A stretch of DNA of 64,000 nt, taken from Symbiodinium natans. Its lineage: Eukaryota; Sar; Dinophyceae; Suessiales; Symbiodiniaceae. Below are positions 11,100-22,799 of this stretch, in pieces; position 1 is the first letter of the stretch; each line of letters starts with the position of its first letter. Where the stretch lies: positions 122,001 through 186,000 of the forward strand of contig CAJNDS010002799.1 in NCBI GenBank assembly GCA_905221605.1, read 5' to 3'. Made by a program: the position numbers and the translations under genes. The notes under the pieces were generated by a model that did not search any database, was not told the origin of the DNA, and saw only the letters and a list, made by a program, of their open reading frames with translations.

Positions 11100-12910
11100 A
11101 GGCTGCAAGTTGCTCATGGCGTTGCAAGACGCCCTGTGTGTGGTCAGGACAAGGACATCCGCATAATGGACGAGAAGGACTGGCTGACTAACTGTCGTGC
11201 GAAGTATGCCAGTATGCTGACGTGTGAATTTGTTTGGCTTCCGAGGAAAAGATCTTCGACCTTTACCTCTGGAACGAGGTGGGTTCTAAGGATTCCATTT
11301 TGTTGGCCGAAAGGTTTCTGTGGCGAGAATCTTGCAAAGGTGTTGCAAGAAGAGGGGGATGGTGGCAAAGTTGTTGCGCCGTCCTCTGCGCACACTTTTC
11401 TCGTTGATGGCAGCGGGCATATGAGAAAAATCTACCCAGGTCTGTGAGCCAAAGCCAGCTCATTCGGATGTACCCTTCCGAACTTACGTCCCTGCCTTGG
11501 CTGCAGATACTAACCCAATAGCCCAACCGAGCCCAGGCGCTTACTTTTTGCAAATCGGGCCTGACGCCACCTGTATCTCAGGTCATGAAGATGCGCTCAA
11601 AGAAGTCCTTTGCTCACCATTGGATGCCCTTGGTTTGTTTTGCCCTAGCGATTGGCCCCCTTGGATAGATGCAAAGGGTGGGAGAGGGAGCACGGAGTGT
11701 TTTGTGGGCACGCTTGTCTTGTTGTCATGAGTGAGTAACTCAGTTCTGCCTACTATGCTCGTGATTCTTGTGTTCCCCTTCTTGCTTCGGAAGAGCCGAA
11801 GGATACCAGAATGAATGTTTCGAAGCTGAAACTGTTTTTGCAGATCCCAGAACGAAGGTTCCGCTAAACATGTCAGACACATGTCTTAGCATGTGACAAG
11901 CGAGAAGAGAGTGGAAGGGTGCGTCCACAAAGCTGCTCCGCTCCGGTGCTCCGTATGACATCCTTTCCAACGAAGGTTTTTTCGGGACGGCACTTAGCGA
12001 CTTCTTCATTTCTACTTGGTGAGTTTGCTTTAGTTGAGTTATGTTACTGGGCTGCATTCTGGAGTGCGGCTACGACATTGCTATTTTTCATACGCTTGCG
12101 TATTCCACGGTCTGGCTACGACTATAACTACCGTGTGTTGGAGGGCTTGACGTTCATCTTCATTCCCAAGGAAGAGAAAGGAATGGTTAAATTCACGACG
12201 TGAACCTTACTAGTTGGGGCCCCTTGGACACATCAGGAATGTTCATTCCAAATCATGTTTTTGCTTGTCTAGTTGATGTGTGTTTGAGCTAAAGCCTCGA
12301 ACGCCGAGGGTTGGATTATAGCCGCGAGCGAGGCGTCTGTCTGGCGAGCAAGAACAACAGAGAGCGTTGTTTCGAGAATTAAGTCGCAGTTTGCAGAAGG
12401 AATGCGTTTGAAAACAAAGCTCTTCAACCGTTGCTCTTCGTCTTGCACAGGGTACAGGAACCCTCAGATTCTTAGACTAATAGCAAAGGTGCTAGCCTGT
12501 TTCATAAGTCTCTGCGGCTCGGCTCGGCTCTGCTTTGAATGGCTCAAGCCCGTGCATCTTCTAGCGAATAGTCTTTTGATTCTGAGCTCTTCGAGGCCCT
12601 CTGTCCATGTAACCATTTTCCAACACTTTCCAACATTTTCCAACATGTTCCAACATTTTCCAACATTGGCAGAACGCGAGCTTCGTCATTTCCGCTCTGA
12701 CCGTTACAGCCGCTATACCGGTATACTATCCCTTCGATTCGTCCGTCTGCTGGGACTTCGTTTCCAAGCTCACCACCCCCCCCTCTGGGCTCCACGTAGA
12801 GACGTCGCCCCTGCAAACGAGGAGAGCCGTTCACCAAGATAGTAGAACACTCCCAACTCCAGCCGCCTCCCGCGTCCTGCGTCGCGCGTCTCAAAATCAG
12901 AAAAGCCTGT
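11100..12910 (+). other. Exon cluster, unknown protein
   Basis: Exon-like segments on +: 11136-11240 (QDKDIRIMDEKDWLTNCRAK), 11244-11280 (EEKIFDLYLWNE before GTGGG), 11340-11440, 11900-12020 (TKLLRSGAPYDILSNEGFF then GTALSDFFIST before GGTGAGT), 12380-12430 (RNAFENKALQPLLFVLHR before GTACAG) and 12671 to about 12930 (NASFVISALTVTAAIPVYY). An alternative frame at 11919-12203 ends in a hydrophobic stretch (CYWAAFWSAATTLLFFIRL) and a stop, so two readings compete there. I do not recognise a family. The cluster could be one multi-exon gene together with the exon at 10300. Confidence 0.4.
12609..12672. repeat. 11-bp tandem repeat (CCAACATTTTC)
   Basis: Five copies ending just before a CAG acceptor-like site, so the array would form the end of an intron. 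Confidence 0.95.
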
Positions 12911-13188
12911 ACCCGCTTAAGCCTTAAGCTTTTAACCCTCGCCTCAAACCCTGGCCGTTCTTGATTCGAGGTCTTTGCGCGAGGCGACGATGGAAGAGCA
13001 GTTCCGCAAGTCATTGGTCACTTGCTTAGTACGTGCATGGATGTGCATCGTATCGCATACTGCACTTACTGCACTTGCTGGTTTGTGTTGAGTTCAGCCT
13101 CTTGAACCTCCCTGAGCATACTGGCGTGCCGAGCTTGGTGTCATATTTTCAGCTGTGCTACGGGATTTGTTTTTTCAACTGCTCTCAG

Positions 13189-14986
13189 GTTCTTCCCCTT
13201 CAAGAGGTCTTGGAAGACAGCCAGTTTTACTATATTGTTATGGAGCAGGTCTGGCAGAGTGCTCTTCAAGCTTGAGACTGCAACAATCTCTTTCTCGGTT
13301 TCCAGGCCACTGGAGGCTCCTTTTTCGGCGGCTTGCTGAGCGAGTTTGAGGCCCGAGAGAGTTTTTGCAGACGCAGTCCAACACTTCCTTGCCGATGTCC
13401 CTGCAAATTGCCTCTGGCAGAGTTACGGCAAGGATGCCGCAAGAATTTCTATGTCCGCGTGATGCAATGTTTGGAATATTTGGCCTGGCTAGATTTTCCG
13501 AAGGATGGAGTGATGCCGCCTCAAGAAGTTCGTCGCTTGATGCGCGGCATCCTTGAGGCGGAGAATCTGCGCTTGTCTGCGTTCTCATGCTCTGGGAAGA
13601 GGAGTCACACAGATGTCTTCACGTCAAGCTTCTCTCAACTTTGCTGGGTCTCTATCTCTCTCTCTCGCTCTCCTACTGCTCGTCCCTGTCTCTCTGGAAA
13701 CTTTTTGTCTCAGATTTGTTTCTGCTTTTGCTTTGTGTTTTGCTAAACTCCTCAATCTCCTCGAGAGAAGCAACATTCGGAAAACAGGGGCAACAGTCAG
13801 CAAAACAGGCGTCGAAAACAGGGACGCAACAGTCGCAAACGACCACGGCCGGAGTCAACAACACCCAGGCAACAATTCAAAAACACCAGCGCAACAGTCA
13901 GCAAACCCAGAGCAGACCAGAACCGCTGGTAAACACGAGCCCGTGAGTCAGTAAGGCTCTATGCTCTGTACACCCTCTTAAACCTCTAGCTCAAAACCCA
14001 AAATCTCGTATCTCTGCGCTAATCTCCTCACTGCTGCGAGATGTGTAGGCGATCGGGCACGTGCACGAGCGGGGCATCATCCACCGGGATCTCAAGCCGG
14101 ATAACCTGGTCATGCGGCTTTGCCCCCCGGCGCAGAACAACGCCGAAGAACACCGAGTATGCCTGTACAACAGGAAAAAGTTAGAGTGACCCCCCATGAC
14201 CCCCCCAACAGTTCTTGAGTTGAAGTTTTCTCTGCGTGCTGAGGTGACGATGTGGCAAGCCCAACAGGCAAGTCTCGTCAGGTAGCCATCATCGACTTTG
14301 ACCATGCAGATCCGGCCTCCCCACTCAGTTGCTGCAAGAAGTTCCTCCTCTTCGGTTGATCCCGCTTGTTGCTGTAAGGACTACCAGGCTAGTGTGAAGA
14401 CACCCAGAGCCTGTGAGTACTTTTGCGGCACTGTGTATTTCAGCGCGCGGGGGGACCCAGTCCAAGTTCCTCTCCGCCCGTCACTGTTGCAAGAGACACA
14501 TGCCCTGTCTTCAGACTGTGAGTTGCTGACTCAGCACCTGCTCAGGCCGGAAGCCTTCCTCGGTTACTTCTCACCTGCAAGCGACCTCTACAGCATAGGC
14601 GCATGTTGCGTGGAAGTTCTTCTTCAGTTTGATTTGCTGCTTAAAACTGTGCAGGCATCATTCTTTACCTGCTGATGGCTGGGAAAATGCCCTTTGACAG
14701 CTCGCTGTATCAAGAGGCTGGGGGTGTCTGAGGTATTTTTGCGCTTGCTGACAGTGCTGCTATGCTTTAGCACGACCAGGAAATGTCAGTGCTCCAACAA
14801 TCACCGAAGAGTCGTGCCTGGACCATGTGCCCAGCTTACAAGTAGCAGATGCGTGGCAAGTGCGTCATGTTTCAAGAACTTCAAGTCTTTCTGGCAATCT
14901 GGGAGCATTTGCACCCAGCCAAGACTTCTGAGGAACATCTACAAGCGATTGAAATCCAAGCCGATCGATTGGAGGCACACTTCCCG
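13189..14986 (+). CDS. Serine/threonine protein kinase (partial)
   Basis: Exons 13189-13248, 13306-13350, 13504-13557, 14049-14156, 14282-14314, 14388-14446, 14546-14598 and 14655-14716, perhaps 14933-14986, join in frame. They give the hinge (EDSQFYYIVMEQ, then ATGGSFFGGLLSEFE), helix E and catalytic loop (GHVHERGIIHRDLKPDNLVM; catalytic Asp in HRD), the metal-binding motif as DFD instead of DFG (VAIIDFDHADP), the APE region (GTVYFSAPEAFLGYFSP) and helix F (SDLYSIGIILYLLMAGKMPF). The pattern is closest to CAMK/CDPK-type kinases. Introns begin GT, GC, GC, GT, GC, GC and GC; two repeat the donor bases at the next exon. The N-lobe (glycine loop, catalytic lysine) should lie upstream of 13189 and was not found; the C-lobe end after helix G is uncertain. 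A C/A-rich imperfect repeat fills part of the intron at 13780-13950. Confidence 0.9.
13640..13960. repeat. Intronic TC-run and imperfect CAACAGTC/CAAAACAGG repeats
   Basis: Inside the kinase intron 13558-14048. A TCTC run near 13652-13672 is followed by imperfect units of about 20-25 bases built on CAACAGTC and AAAACAGGG. Open frames across it (threonine/glutamine-rich) are therefore low-complexity and not called as exons. Confidence 0.7.
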
Positions 14987-16317
14987 GTAGAAGCGTCTGC
15001 ACAAGCTACAAGGCACCATCATCTTGAGAGGTGCGATCCGTGGCCAAAGCAGCCCTTGCCAATGCCTTGGCTGGGGTTATGCCACGGTGTTCTGGGACTC
15101 TCCCAAAAAAGGGGTACCCCTTTGTACCCCAATCAAGGGACCCCCAAAAAGCACCCCCCTATCTTCGGAAACCGCCCTGTCCACCTCTGCAAATGTGGTA
15201 GGGCGCTGGCAGTCCAAGGCGTCTCGGGCGATTGAGAACTCTATCTGAGGTGTTGCAGCTTCTGCCAGTGGCTCCTTGCTTTTGAGCCTGGACAAAGGCC
15301 CGGCACGACCAGTAAGGGGTCTCACAAGGTAGAGTTTGCAGAGTTTGCAGAGCTTGGCAGAGTTTGCGCATGGCTTGTGACATCCTGCCGGGCAAGATGG
15401 TAGCAAGATGGTAGCACCCACTGGGTCGCACTGAGGGTCGCACTGGTTGGCCCAGTGTTCGCCTTTGTGTTTTTTGCGAGGCCATCCTCAGCAGAAGCGG
15501 CCCTGCAGCATGAGTGGTTCGCTGCTCCCTCGGTCAGAGGGGCATCTCCTGTTCGACAGCTGAGCTGTAGATGCACGCGACTCACAATGTCCCCTCACAT
15601 CTGAGGCTGGTGGGTGACCAATGCCCGATGCGCAGTGACCCATGACCGCTAACTCTTTGCTTCTTCCATCCAGACGCATGGATGCATGCATGGTGTGATG
15701 CTTAATGAGAGTGCCTGTAGATTCATAGATCTGCAGAGGGCACGTTTAGACAGTTTCGCAGCCCCGTCGGCCTCAGCACTTGCGGGGCACTTCGCCTACT
15801 CAAATCCTCAAATCCCAAACGAAAGCATGGGCTTTCGCTTTGTTCACTTGTTTGAGATGTCTTTCGATGCTTTAAGGCTGGATCATACAGGCTGTTTTGA
15901 GAGATTAGAACGGACCATTCATAGGATTTCAAAGCTGCCGTGTCTTTTTCTTGCATTTTCCTGCAAGACCAGCAGCTTTGATGTGCGACCGGGGCTGCGT
16001 CGTATCTAGCTTCCTAGCTCCTTCAGTTCAGCGCAAAAGTGTTGAACTCTGAGACTTCTTTCTGGTCTCCCCGTGACTTAAACTGGCTGCCACTGGCCTG
16101 CATGAGTATGCCCAGGCTTAGGATGGCTTAGGCACCTTCCTATAGAGACTTCTCTTTCTTCATGGCTCCAGGCGTTGAGCGTGTCACATGTCGCAAGGGT
16201 AGCAACTTGAAGGTTGATCTCAAGGGGCCTTGGAACCCAAACTTTCTTTGAACAACATCTCCCTTCCAATTTTTTTGTGTTCCGTTTCATCCTGTTTCAT
16301 GATTCAGGCATATTCAG

Positions 16318-16466
16318 GCCACTGGCAGAGTTAACGGACTTCCGAGCCGGAGAAACGGCTCCATGCCAGAGGCTTTCGCCGTCGAGATACGCAAACATTG
16401 GGATTCACGAAATTCAGTGGCTGAAAGCTTCTGGCAACATGGCGTGCTGGCGGTGATGTGGCACGC
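16318..16466 (+). CDS. Internal exon, unknown protein
   Basis: A 149-nt open segment between an ATTCAG acceptor and a GTAAG donor. It reads MPEAFAVEIRKHWDSRNSVA then ESFWQHGVLAVMWHA. It is convincing as coding, but no family is recognised. It may belong to the kinase gene upstream or to a separate gene. Other fragments between 15.0 and 16.0 kb (for example 15842-15990) are weaker. Confidence 0.5.
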
Positions 16467-16482
16467 GTAAGAAGACGCCCCT

Positions 16483-16512
16483 CCCCCCCCCCCCCCCCCC
16501 AAAAAAAAAAAA
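16483..16512. repeat. Poly-C/poly-A junction
   Basis: Eighteen C followed by twelve A directly downstream of the exon at 16318. The remaining sequence to 17.7 kb shows no gene I can support. Confidence 0.9.
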
Positions 16513-17859
16513 CTTTTCAGCCAGATCACCTTGCAAGTGTGCGTCTCAGCAGCTTGTACTGTTTGTATTGGGCAGCCGACGTGAAGCATCAGCAGTACAG
16601 CTGGTGAATCCACTTCTATTGCTGCAGATGCCAGTCCTGCTTGTTTTACGACCTTCAGTAGGCCCCTTTAAGCGCCTTGTTTTTACAATGGTTAGAGGCA
16701 ACGTGCTTGAGTCAGCCGTATTGGGGCTTTGTCAAACAGCGGGAATGTGCTGCAGTGCCCATGTGCACTGCCGCGGAAATGGAAGTTCAGGGGCCGCTGC
16801 CTTCCCTGACCTGACCATGAGCTATCAGCTATCACGAGCTAACACGAGCTAACGCTCTTGCACATTCCGAGCGTTTGGAGCGTTTGGAGCCCTGAACGAA
16901 TCCATCTTTACAGTTTTTTTGTTGTCTTGTGCCTTATTGAGCTCATCTCCTTACCCTCGGGGGTAGGTGGGAGGAAGCCGGGAAAAGATGGAAAAGTCCG
17001 TCCGTGGTCGTGGCCCGGCGATAGCCACGAGCAAAAACATGTCTTGGTGGCAGTTGCCGCATGCAACTCTTCATGCCGACTCAATGAATGGGGCGTGATT
17101 TCGGCTGTACGCTGCCCGGGGGGGGTAGAGTAGGGTAAGGTAGTAGATTTGTCCCTGTTGCTCTCAGCGTGGAGGCGGTAAGCTGCTTGCTACCAGAGTT
17201 TTCCATAGCAGCGTCGTTGTCACGCTCCATCTTCCGTGGCTCCGTGGTCTGAGTATTAACGCTAGCATGCCCTCACACGCCCTCGTCGTTTGCAGGGGCC
17301 TTATGACCAATCCATTGGGGCGAATAGGGGGGTCCATAGCTGCGGGTCTATAAGGGGCATAGGGGCCGTCTGGGACGCAGCTCAGGTTCCAGATGGGTCC
17401 ATGGGGGTGTCCCTGGGTTCAGAAGGGCCTCAGGAAGGTTCACGAGTCCATCAGGGCGGACTCGGCCGAAACAGAGCAGGTCTTGCAAATGGCCGGAGGA
17501 ACCGAAGGGACCTCGGGCCTCTGAGCAGACCACGGTCCGGTTGGACACTTTGTCTTTCGGTGCCGCGTTCCCAGAAAGGGATAAAGGAGGTGGGTTGTTC
17601 TTTAACACCAGGTTTGCGGCCTCGGCGGATTTAGTGCACGGCGCTCCCATTCATTGGACCTTCGTTTTTTTGTTCGTTCTTGCGACCAGACGCCATGGTG
17701 AAGAGATGCTAAGAGTTGCAGCTGTCGGCCCTGCTGTGTGACACTTGGTGACCAGGCTCGTCGTCTCTTGAGGGCGATGGAGGGGTGGAAAAAGCTGCTG
17801 CTCGCAGCAGCAGGTGCAGCAGGCCAGGCTGCAATTGCAACCCCCCCTCCCCCAGCCAT

Positions 17860-20330
17860 GGCAGCAGCCTTCAGGTGCCAGCTGTGTTCTGTACTACCTC
17901 TTGCGAGAAGAGGCAGAAAATAAGCAGCTGGAACCTCAAGACGAGTCACTCGCTCTCTTTGGCGTTGGTCGGAGTGTGGCATCTTACCTAGGCTTCCTGC
18001 TGATGACGGCGAGGAGAAGGCTGTGGCTGGCCGTGCGTGGTTGTGCCCTGCACATGTCAACTGTCATGTACCCCTGAGGAGAAGAAGCTGACCCCGGAAG
18101 GAGAGCTGGCGCAGGCATTTAATGGTTCTGAGCTGGCTCCTTCTCAGCTGTACCTGAAAGTCGGCAGTGGCGACCAGCTTGTGCAGGTCCAGCAGATCCT
18201 TTCAGAAATAGTATCCTCGCAAGAAAAGATGCTTGTGCACCGCGGCATGTTTAGACCACAGGCACGCCTTCTTGCAGCCAAAGCGATCTCAGCATCTTAC
18301 AGTGTTGATGCCCTGCAGGTGGCTACAAGAAATGTTTGTGCTCGTATGCCCGCACCGCTGAGTCCGACCTTGTCATAGCCTGCTAGCCAGGGCCACATGA
18401 AGAATTTGACGAGGGAGCTGATGTCTAAGCGAGTGCCTCAGTGACGGCATGCGCAGGACGGATGTTCATAACACTGTGCCAAGATGGGGATCAGTGTCCT
18501 GAGTGCCGAGGAAACTAAGTTTTGACCAGACCTACAAGCGACTCAAGGAAGTGCAGTGGCCTGTGCTAGTTTGATCGCGTCAAGAAACGAGGGTCTTGCG
18601 GAAGCAACGGTCTTGCTGCCAGGCCGGATGACCCCCTGGAGCGGCGGGGGTCTCTGAACGCACTGTGCTTTCCTTTTGCATCCTGCTTGAAACTGAAGGG
18701 CCTGAAGATGCTTGAAGGGTCTTAGACGCAGGTACGGCCTCACTTTCCAGCAGTTCGATGCCTTGCTTGGCAAGCATCAGAATGACCCCAAGGCGTTGGT
18801 CCAAGTTGCTAAAGCTTCAAGAGATGTGACAAGTGCCAGTGCAAAGGCAGTAGTTGTCCACGTCTAACGTATGCCTTGTCACAGATCGAACAGAATTGCC
18901 CACTCTTGCACCTTTCAAGGGCATTGCTGTGCTCAGACCAGAGAGAGAGATGCATCCTGCACTTAGGTGAAGGAGGGCATCCATCACATTATGGGCATGC
19001 CAGTGAAGACGGACAGCCCTGCCGAGGTTCCCGCCGTGAGGAGTGTTCTCTGGCCCTGTGTCTTTGCCTCTCTTGGATACTTGGGAGTACTTGGGGTGAA
19101 CAAAGTGTGAAGAAGCTGCAGCCGGCTTTGCTCGCGCTGATGCTGATGCTGCCGTGCTGCTCCTCCTCGCTTTTGGGCACTTTCGAAGCTCCTGATGCGT
19201 CTAGCCGTCCCGGGCCGTCCCTCCCCCCTTTTCTCATCTTTTCTCTTTTGAGTAGGGGAATGAGCGGGATGCAGAGAACCGGCTCATGATCTTGTGTGGC
19301 GGAAGCTCGCAGTCAAGGGGTCGGATAGAAAAGTCTCACACCACGTGCTCATCGAGCCTCCGACGACGCGACTTCCCTCCGTTCTAGCTTTCGTGGCCCG
19401 CAACCCACCGCTGCTCGGAAGAGTCGGTTTCAAGAACCATCCGGCATGTAGCACTGCGTGGCACCCACACTCTGTAAACGCCAGCGACCCTCTTCTGTGG
19501 CTCTACATGGCTCCACGCTGCGCCAAGCTACCAAGTGGCCACGGCTAGTGCCAGGTCCCCGTCGTCTCAGCCGACAAAGTGATTGAGGTGCACAAGTTCA
19601 TGCTCGAGGATGGGCATCTGTATACTGAGTGCCATGCGACAAAGCTCTGTTTTCTTTCCTGCTTGTTGAAACCCGCCGAACTCATACGACTCCTTGAAGC
19701 TCGTGATGTTGACGAGGAGGTGGAGAAACTGGTTCAGCAGTTCAAGACACTCAAGAGCCAGGTGGTTGCTACAGTTACCGGGCGTTGAACACCCGATGGT
19801 GTCCCGCTGATCCATTCTGTGTGCAGGCGACCTACGACAGCAAGACCGTGACACTCACCGCACAGGCCATGGTCGGTGCCAAGGCGCTGCATCGAAACTC
19901 CAAGGGTTCCAGACTCCGTTTAGGCTCTGCATGGCTCTGCATGGCTCTGCCTCTTCCCCCCCTTTTTTTTTAGCTGCTGCGGTTGTTTTAATTGAAGGTT
20001 GAGGAGAAGTTCGACCTGACCTCTGAAGACATCGAACGCGCAGTGGTCCGTTACCACGACACTTGTCGGAAAGGTGTTCGGCTGGACAGGCTTGTGAAAA
20101 GAGTCTCTTCTTTCTTCCTTCTGGGTGTTTGAGTCTCAGATGTCCGCTTGCCAAGGAGGAGCTGGCCACTAACAAGGACTCGACTGTGCAGATCTGGAAG
20201 CAGCATCCTTGTCCTGAAAGACTCAAGACCTGGATCTGACCTTGCAGGAGTTTGCAAGTGTGAACATGCAAATGCAAAAGGCAATGTCCTACCTTATGGG
20301 CGTGCCCTGGATGCATCTTCTAACCTGAGT
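17860..20330 (+). CDS. Multi-exon helical protein, unknown function
   Basis: A run of exon-like segments, all helical and hydrophilic. About 17890-17995 (LREEAENKQLEPQDESLALF); 18072-18300 (SQLYLKVGSGDQLVQVQQIL then SEIVSSQEKMLVHRGMF); 18732-18830 (YGLTFQQFDALLGKHQND); about 18965-19050 (VKEGIHHIMGMPVKTD); 19559-19752 (SADKVIEVHKFMLED, then ARDVDEEVEKLVQQFKTLKS); 19827-19900 (ATYDSKTVTLTAQAMVGAKA); 19998-20064 (VEEKFDLTSEDIERAVVRYH); about 20154-20180 and 20248-20300 (EFASVNMQMQKAMSYLM). Several joins are in frame and the last uses a GA donor. No catalytic motif or known domain was recognised. It is probably one gene, though the 18.3-19.5 kb part is the least certain. Confidence 0.55.
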
Positions 20331-20589
20331 TGTGCTTTCGGGATAACTGGGATAATTTGTAACTTCACTTCTTTCCAGATGATTTTCAAAGGGTTTCAAA
20401 CACAACTCAGTAACATGCTATCTACATCTCCAAAGTTGGCATGCTCTTTCGGCAGCTTGCTGCATCAGCTCAGGCGGAGAAGGCCTAAAGCCGCAAAGCC
20501 ACGTGTTTGGGAAGGTTTCTGATTGCCCTCCGAGACATGCACCCTTTAAAAGGTGCACGTCCTGGGTGCGTGTTAGATTGCAATGATTT

Positions 20590-21180
20590 TGCTTTTTGGC
20601 CTTGGCTGCCTTGGCTCTCCAAAGGATGGTTTGCAGTCCGAACTACGGCCGAATTTGTACACAGAAAGCGCAGACCAGCAGACCAATGCAGCAGCGCAGC
20701 TGCGCAGCTGCACAGCTGCGCACGCAGAGCAGCCAAGGCTTAACGGACGCTGCCCAAGGTGCACAAGAGCATTTGGCTAGGAGATATTCTGAACTCATGA
20801 CGTGGAATCGGTGGCAACGTCTCTACGCACGAACACACGTTTCGGTAGCAGTTGCAGAGTTGCAGACTTTGAAGCTGGCGGCAAGGGGCGACTGGTGCAC
20901 TCCCCTTGACTGTAAGTCGCTGCAAGTGACAAGCCAGAAGAGGAGTAAGAGGACTGATGACCGGCCTGCCAAGTCGTTTTCCCTCAACGCACAGGCCTTT
21001 GTGCAGCCACGCTGGTGTCACTGTCGGCTTGCGCAATGTTAGCTTCGCGAGTACAGCGCGGAAGCGCGTGGAGCATGTGCTCAGCAGAGTTGCACCCAAA
21101 ATGTTCGGACATCGTTGAGTCATTCATGAGAACATTGAATGGTAACATACGTGCGAATATCATCATGTATCATCCGCAGT
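20590..21180 (+). other. Exon-like fragments, unassigned
   Basis: A 148-codon open frame at 20596-21042 includes AQEHLARRYSELMTWNRWQR and VSVAVAELQTLKLAA. A second frame at about 21008-21112 reads VTVGLRNVSFASTARKRVEH then VLSRVAPKMFGH. They overlap in different frames, so an intron would have to separate them. No family is recognised. Confidence 0.35.
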
Positions 21181-21314
21181 CAGGTCTGTGTGACAGCATC
21201 TGAGTGAACTAGGTGAGTCGGACAAAGTGGCTCAAAGCAGTTTTTCAGGAGTAATTCTGCCCGAGAGCAAGCAGTATGCATCCCCGCGCCCCGCCCCCCA
21301 CCCACCCCTCCCCG

Positions 21315-21480
21315 ACCGACACAGACACAGACACAGACACAGACACAGACACAGACACAGACACAGGCACAGGCACAGACACAGACACAGACACAGACAC
21401 AGACAGCGACAGGGACACGGACACGGACACGGACACGGACACGGACACGGACACAGACATAGACACACACACACACAGTC
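21315..21480. repeat. Hexanucleotide microsatellite (ACAGAC/ACGGAC)
   Basis: About 165 bases of 6-bp units, ending in (CA)n. The aspartate/threonine and histidine/arginine frames through it are artefacts. Confidence 0.95.
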
Positions 21481-21487
21481 ACACCAT

Positions 21488-21643
21488 GGGCGGTTATCCC
21501 TATCTCAGTTCACATGCTCCTGCATTCAGAGGTCTGGATCAAGTCAAACCTGAGCGAATCAGGCCGACGTGGAAACTTGTGAAACAGATTTGCAGGTACG
21601 TCAGTGCTGGCCGGGCACTGATATCCCCCTCACTCACTCGCTT
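21488..21643. repeat. 150-bp repeat, copy 1
   Basis: About 150 bases that recur at 22496-22645 with roughly a dozen differences. Copy 1 lies immediately after a CA-rich microsatellite. A frame is open in both copies (HAPAFRGLDQVKPE in copy 1), with both silent and replacement changes. It may be a fragment of a dispersed element. Confidence 0.85.
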
Positions 21644-22324
21644 GAACTCTTGGTAGACAGAGGCTGTCACACACACACGAAGCCACAAGGGCATCTTGAA
21701 ATGCAAAGAAGAAAGACACTGACAAACGGTGACATCCCTGGTAAGGCGGCTGGCGGCTTCGCCTTGAAACTTCTTAAAGACGAAAAAGGCGAATAAGCAG
21801 AGAACACTCTTGTCCGGAATAGCTACGGACCCGGAAATTGAAAAGAAAAACCAAAGGGCATTGCTAACGTGACAGTATGTCACCAAAACAGGCATCCGTC
21901 ATATTGCTTCGCGGAGCTACTCGAGACGAAATCAACGAAAAGAATGGATGGCGAAATCGGTTCGCAGGTCTTACGTGAGCTTGCCTCAACCCCGAAGCGC
22001 CTGTTAAGCTCAGCATCTACGGATCGCAGGTCTTACGAAACTGCCGCAGCCCCGTAATGCGGGCTACAAGAAAAACAAGCAAACAAACCGCGGCTTGCAG
22101 CGCAGGCGTGTGAAAAACTCATTGGTTGCCTAGCCCCTTCTCCTGACCAGCCACTTCGCTCCCATGAGCGTTTGGAATCATGTGACCACCAAGATATGGT
22201 GCCGGTGTGGGCTCGGGAAGATCACTTCGATTCGCAGACATGGCTGCCGGCGCAGCGCTTCAAAAATATACTTCTTGACAAAAACATGTCGCGGCAAGAT
22301 GATATTCAAGACGATCAATAGGGT

Positions 22325-22425
22325 CCCTTCAGGACATGCTCATCTGAGGTCCATTCAGGACATGACGGTTTCTGAGGTCCACGACAGGACAACCGTCTGC
22401 TGAGGTCCGATCAGGGACAATCAAT
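22325..22425. repeat. Imperfect ~28-bp tandem repeat
   Basis: Three to four degenerate copies of a unit containing CAGGACA and TCTGAGGTCC. No coding signal is seen in it. Confidence 0.7.
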
Positions 22426-22495
22426 GATAGGCAATCCTATCACAGGTGTAGCGATAAACGAAATACACCTGGAACACACTCATGGAATCCTCCCT

Positions 22496-22645
22496 CTGTT
22501 ATCCCTACCTCAGTTCACATGCTCCTGCATTCAGAGGTCTGGATCACGTCAAACCTGAGCGAGTCAGGCCGACGTGGAAACTTGCGAAACATATTTGCAG
22601 GTACGTCAGTGCTGGCCGGGCATTGATATCCCCCTTGCTCACTCA
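22496..22645. repeat. 150-bp repeat, copy 2
   Basis: Second copy of the segment at 21488-21643, same orientation. Here a (CA)n tract (22680-22772) follows instead of preceding it. Confidence 0.85.
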
Positions 22646-22679
22646 GCTTCGTTGGGCTTGGTCTGTGAGTGAGGCCCCC

Positions 22680-22701
22680 CGCACCCACACCCACACACAC
22701 G

Positions 22702-22754
<53 letters not shown>

Positions 22755-22772
22755 GCACGCACACACGCATAG
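22680..22772. repeat. (CA)n microsatellite
   Basis: Alternating CA with a few CG steps (GCACGCACACA). Open frames through it are artefacts. Confidence 0.95.
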
Positions 22773-22799
22773 CCGCTCGTCAACGCGGTGCGGGTTCTT

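Noticed and set aside
21227-21656. Frames encoding aspartate-threonine or histidine-arginine repeats
   Set aside because: Read through a hexanucleotide microsatellite.
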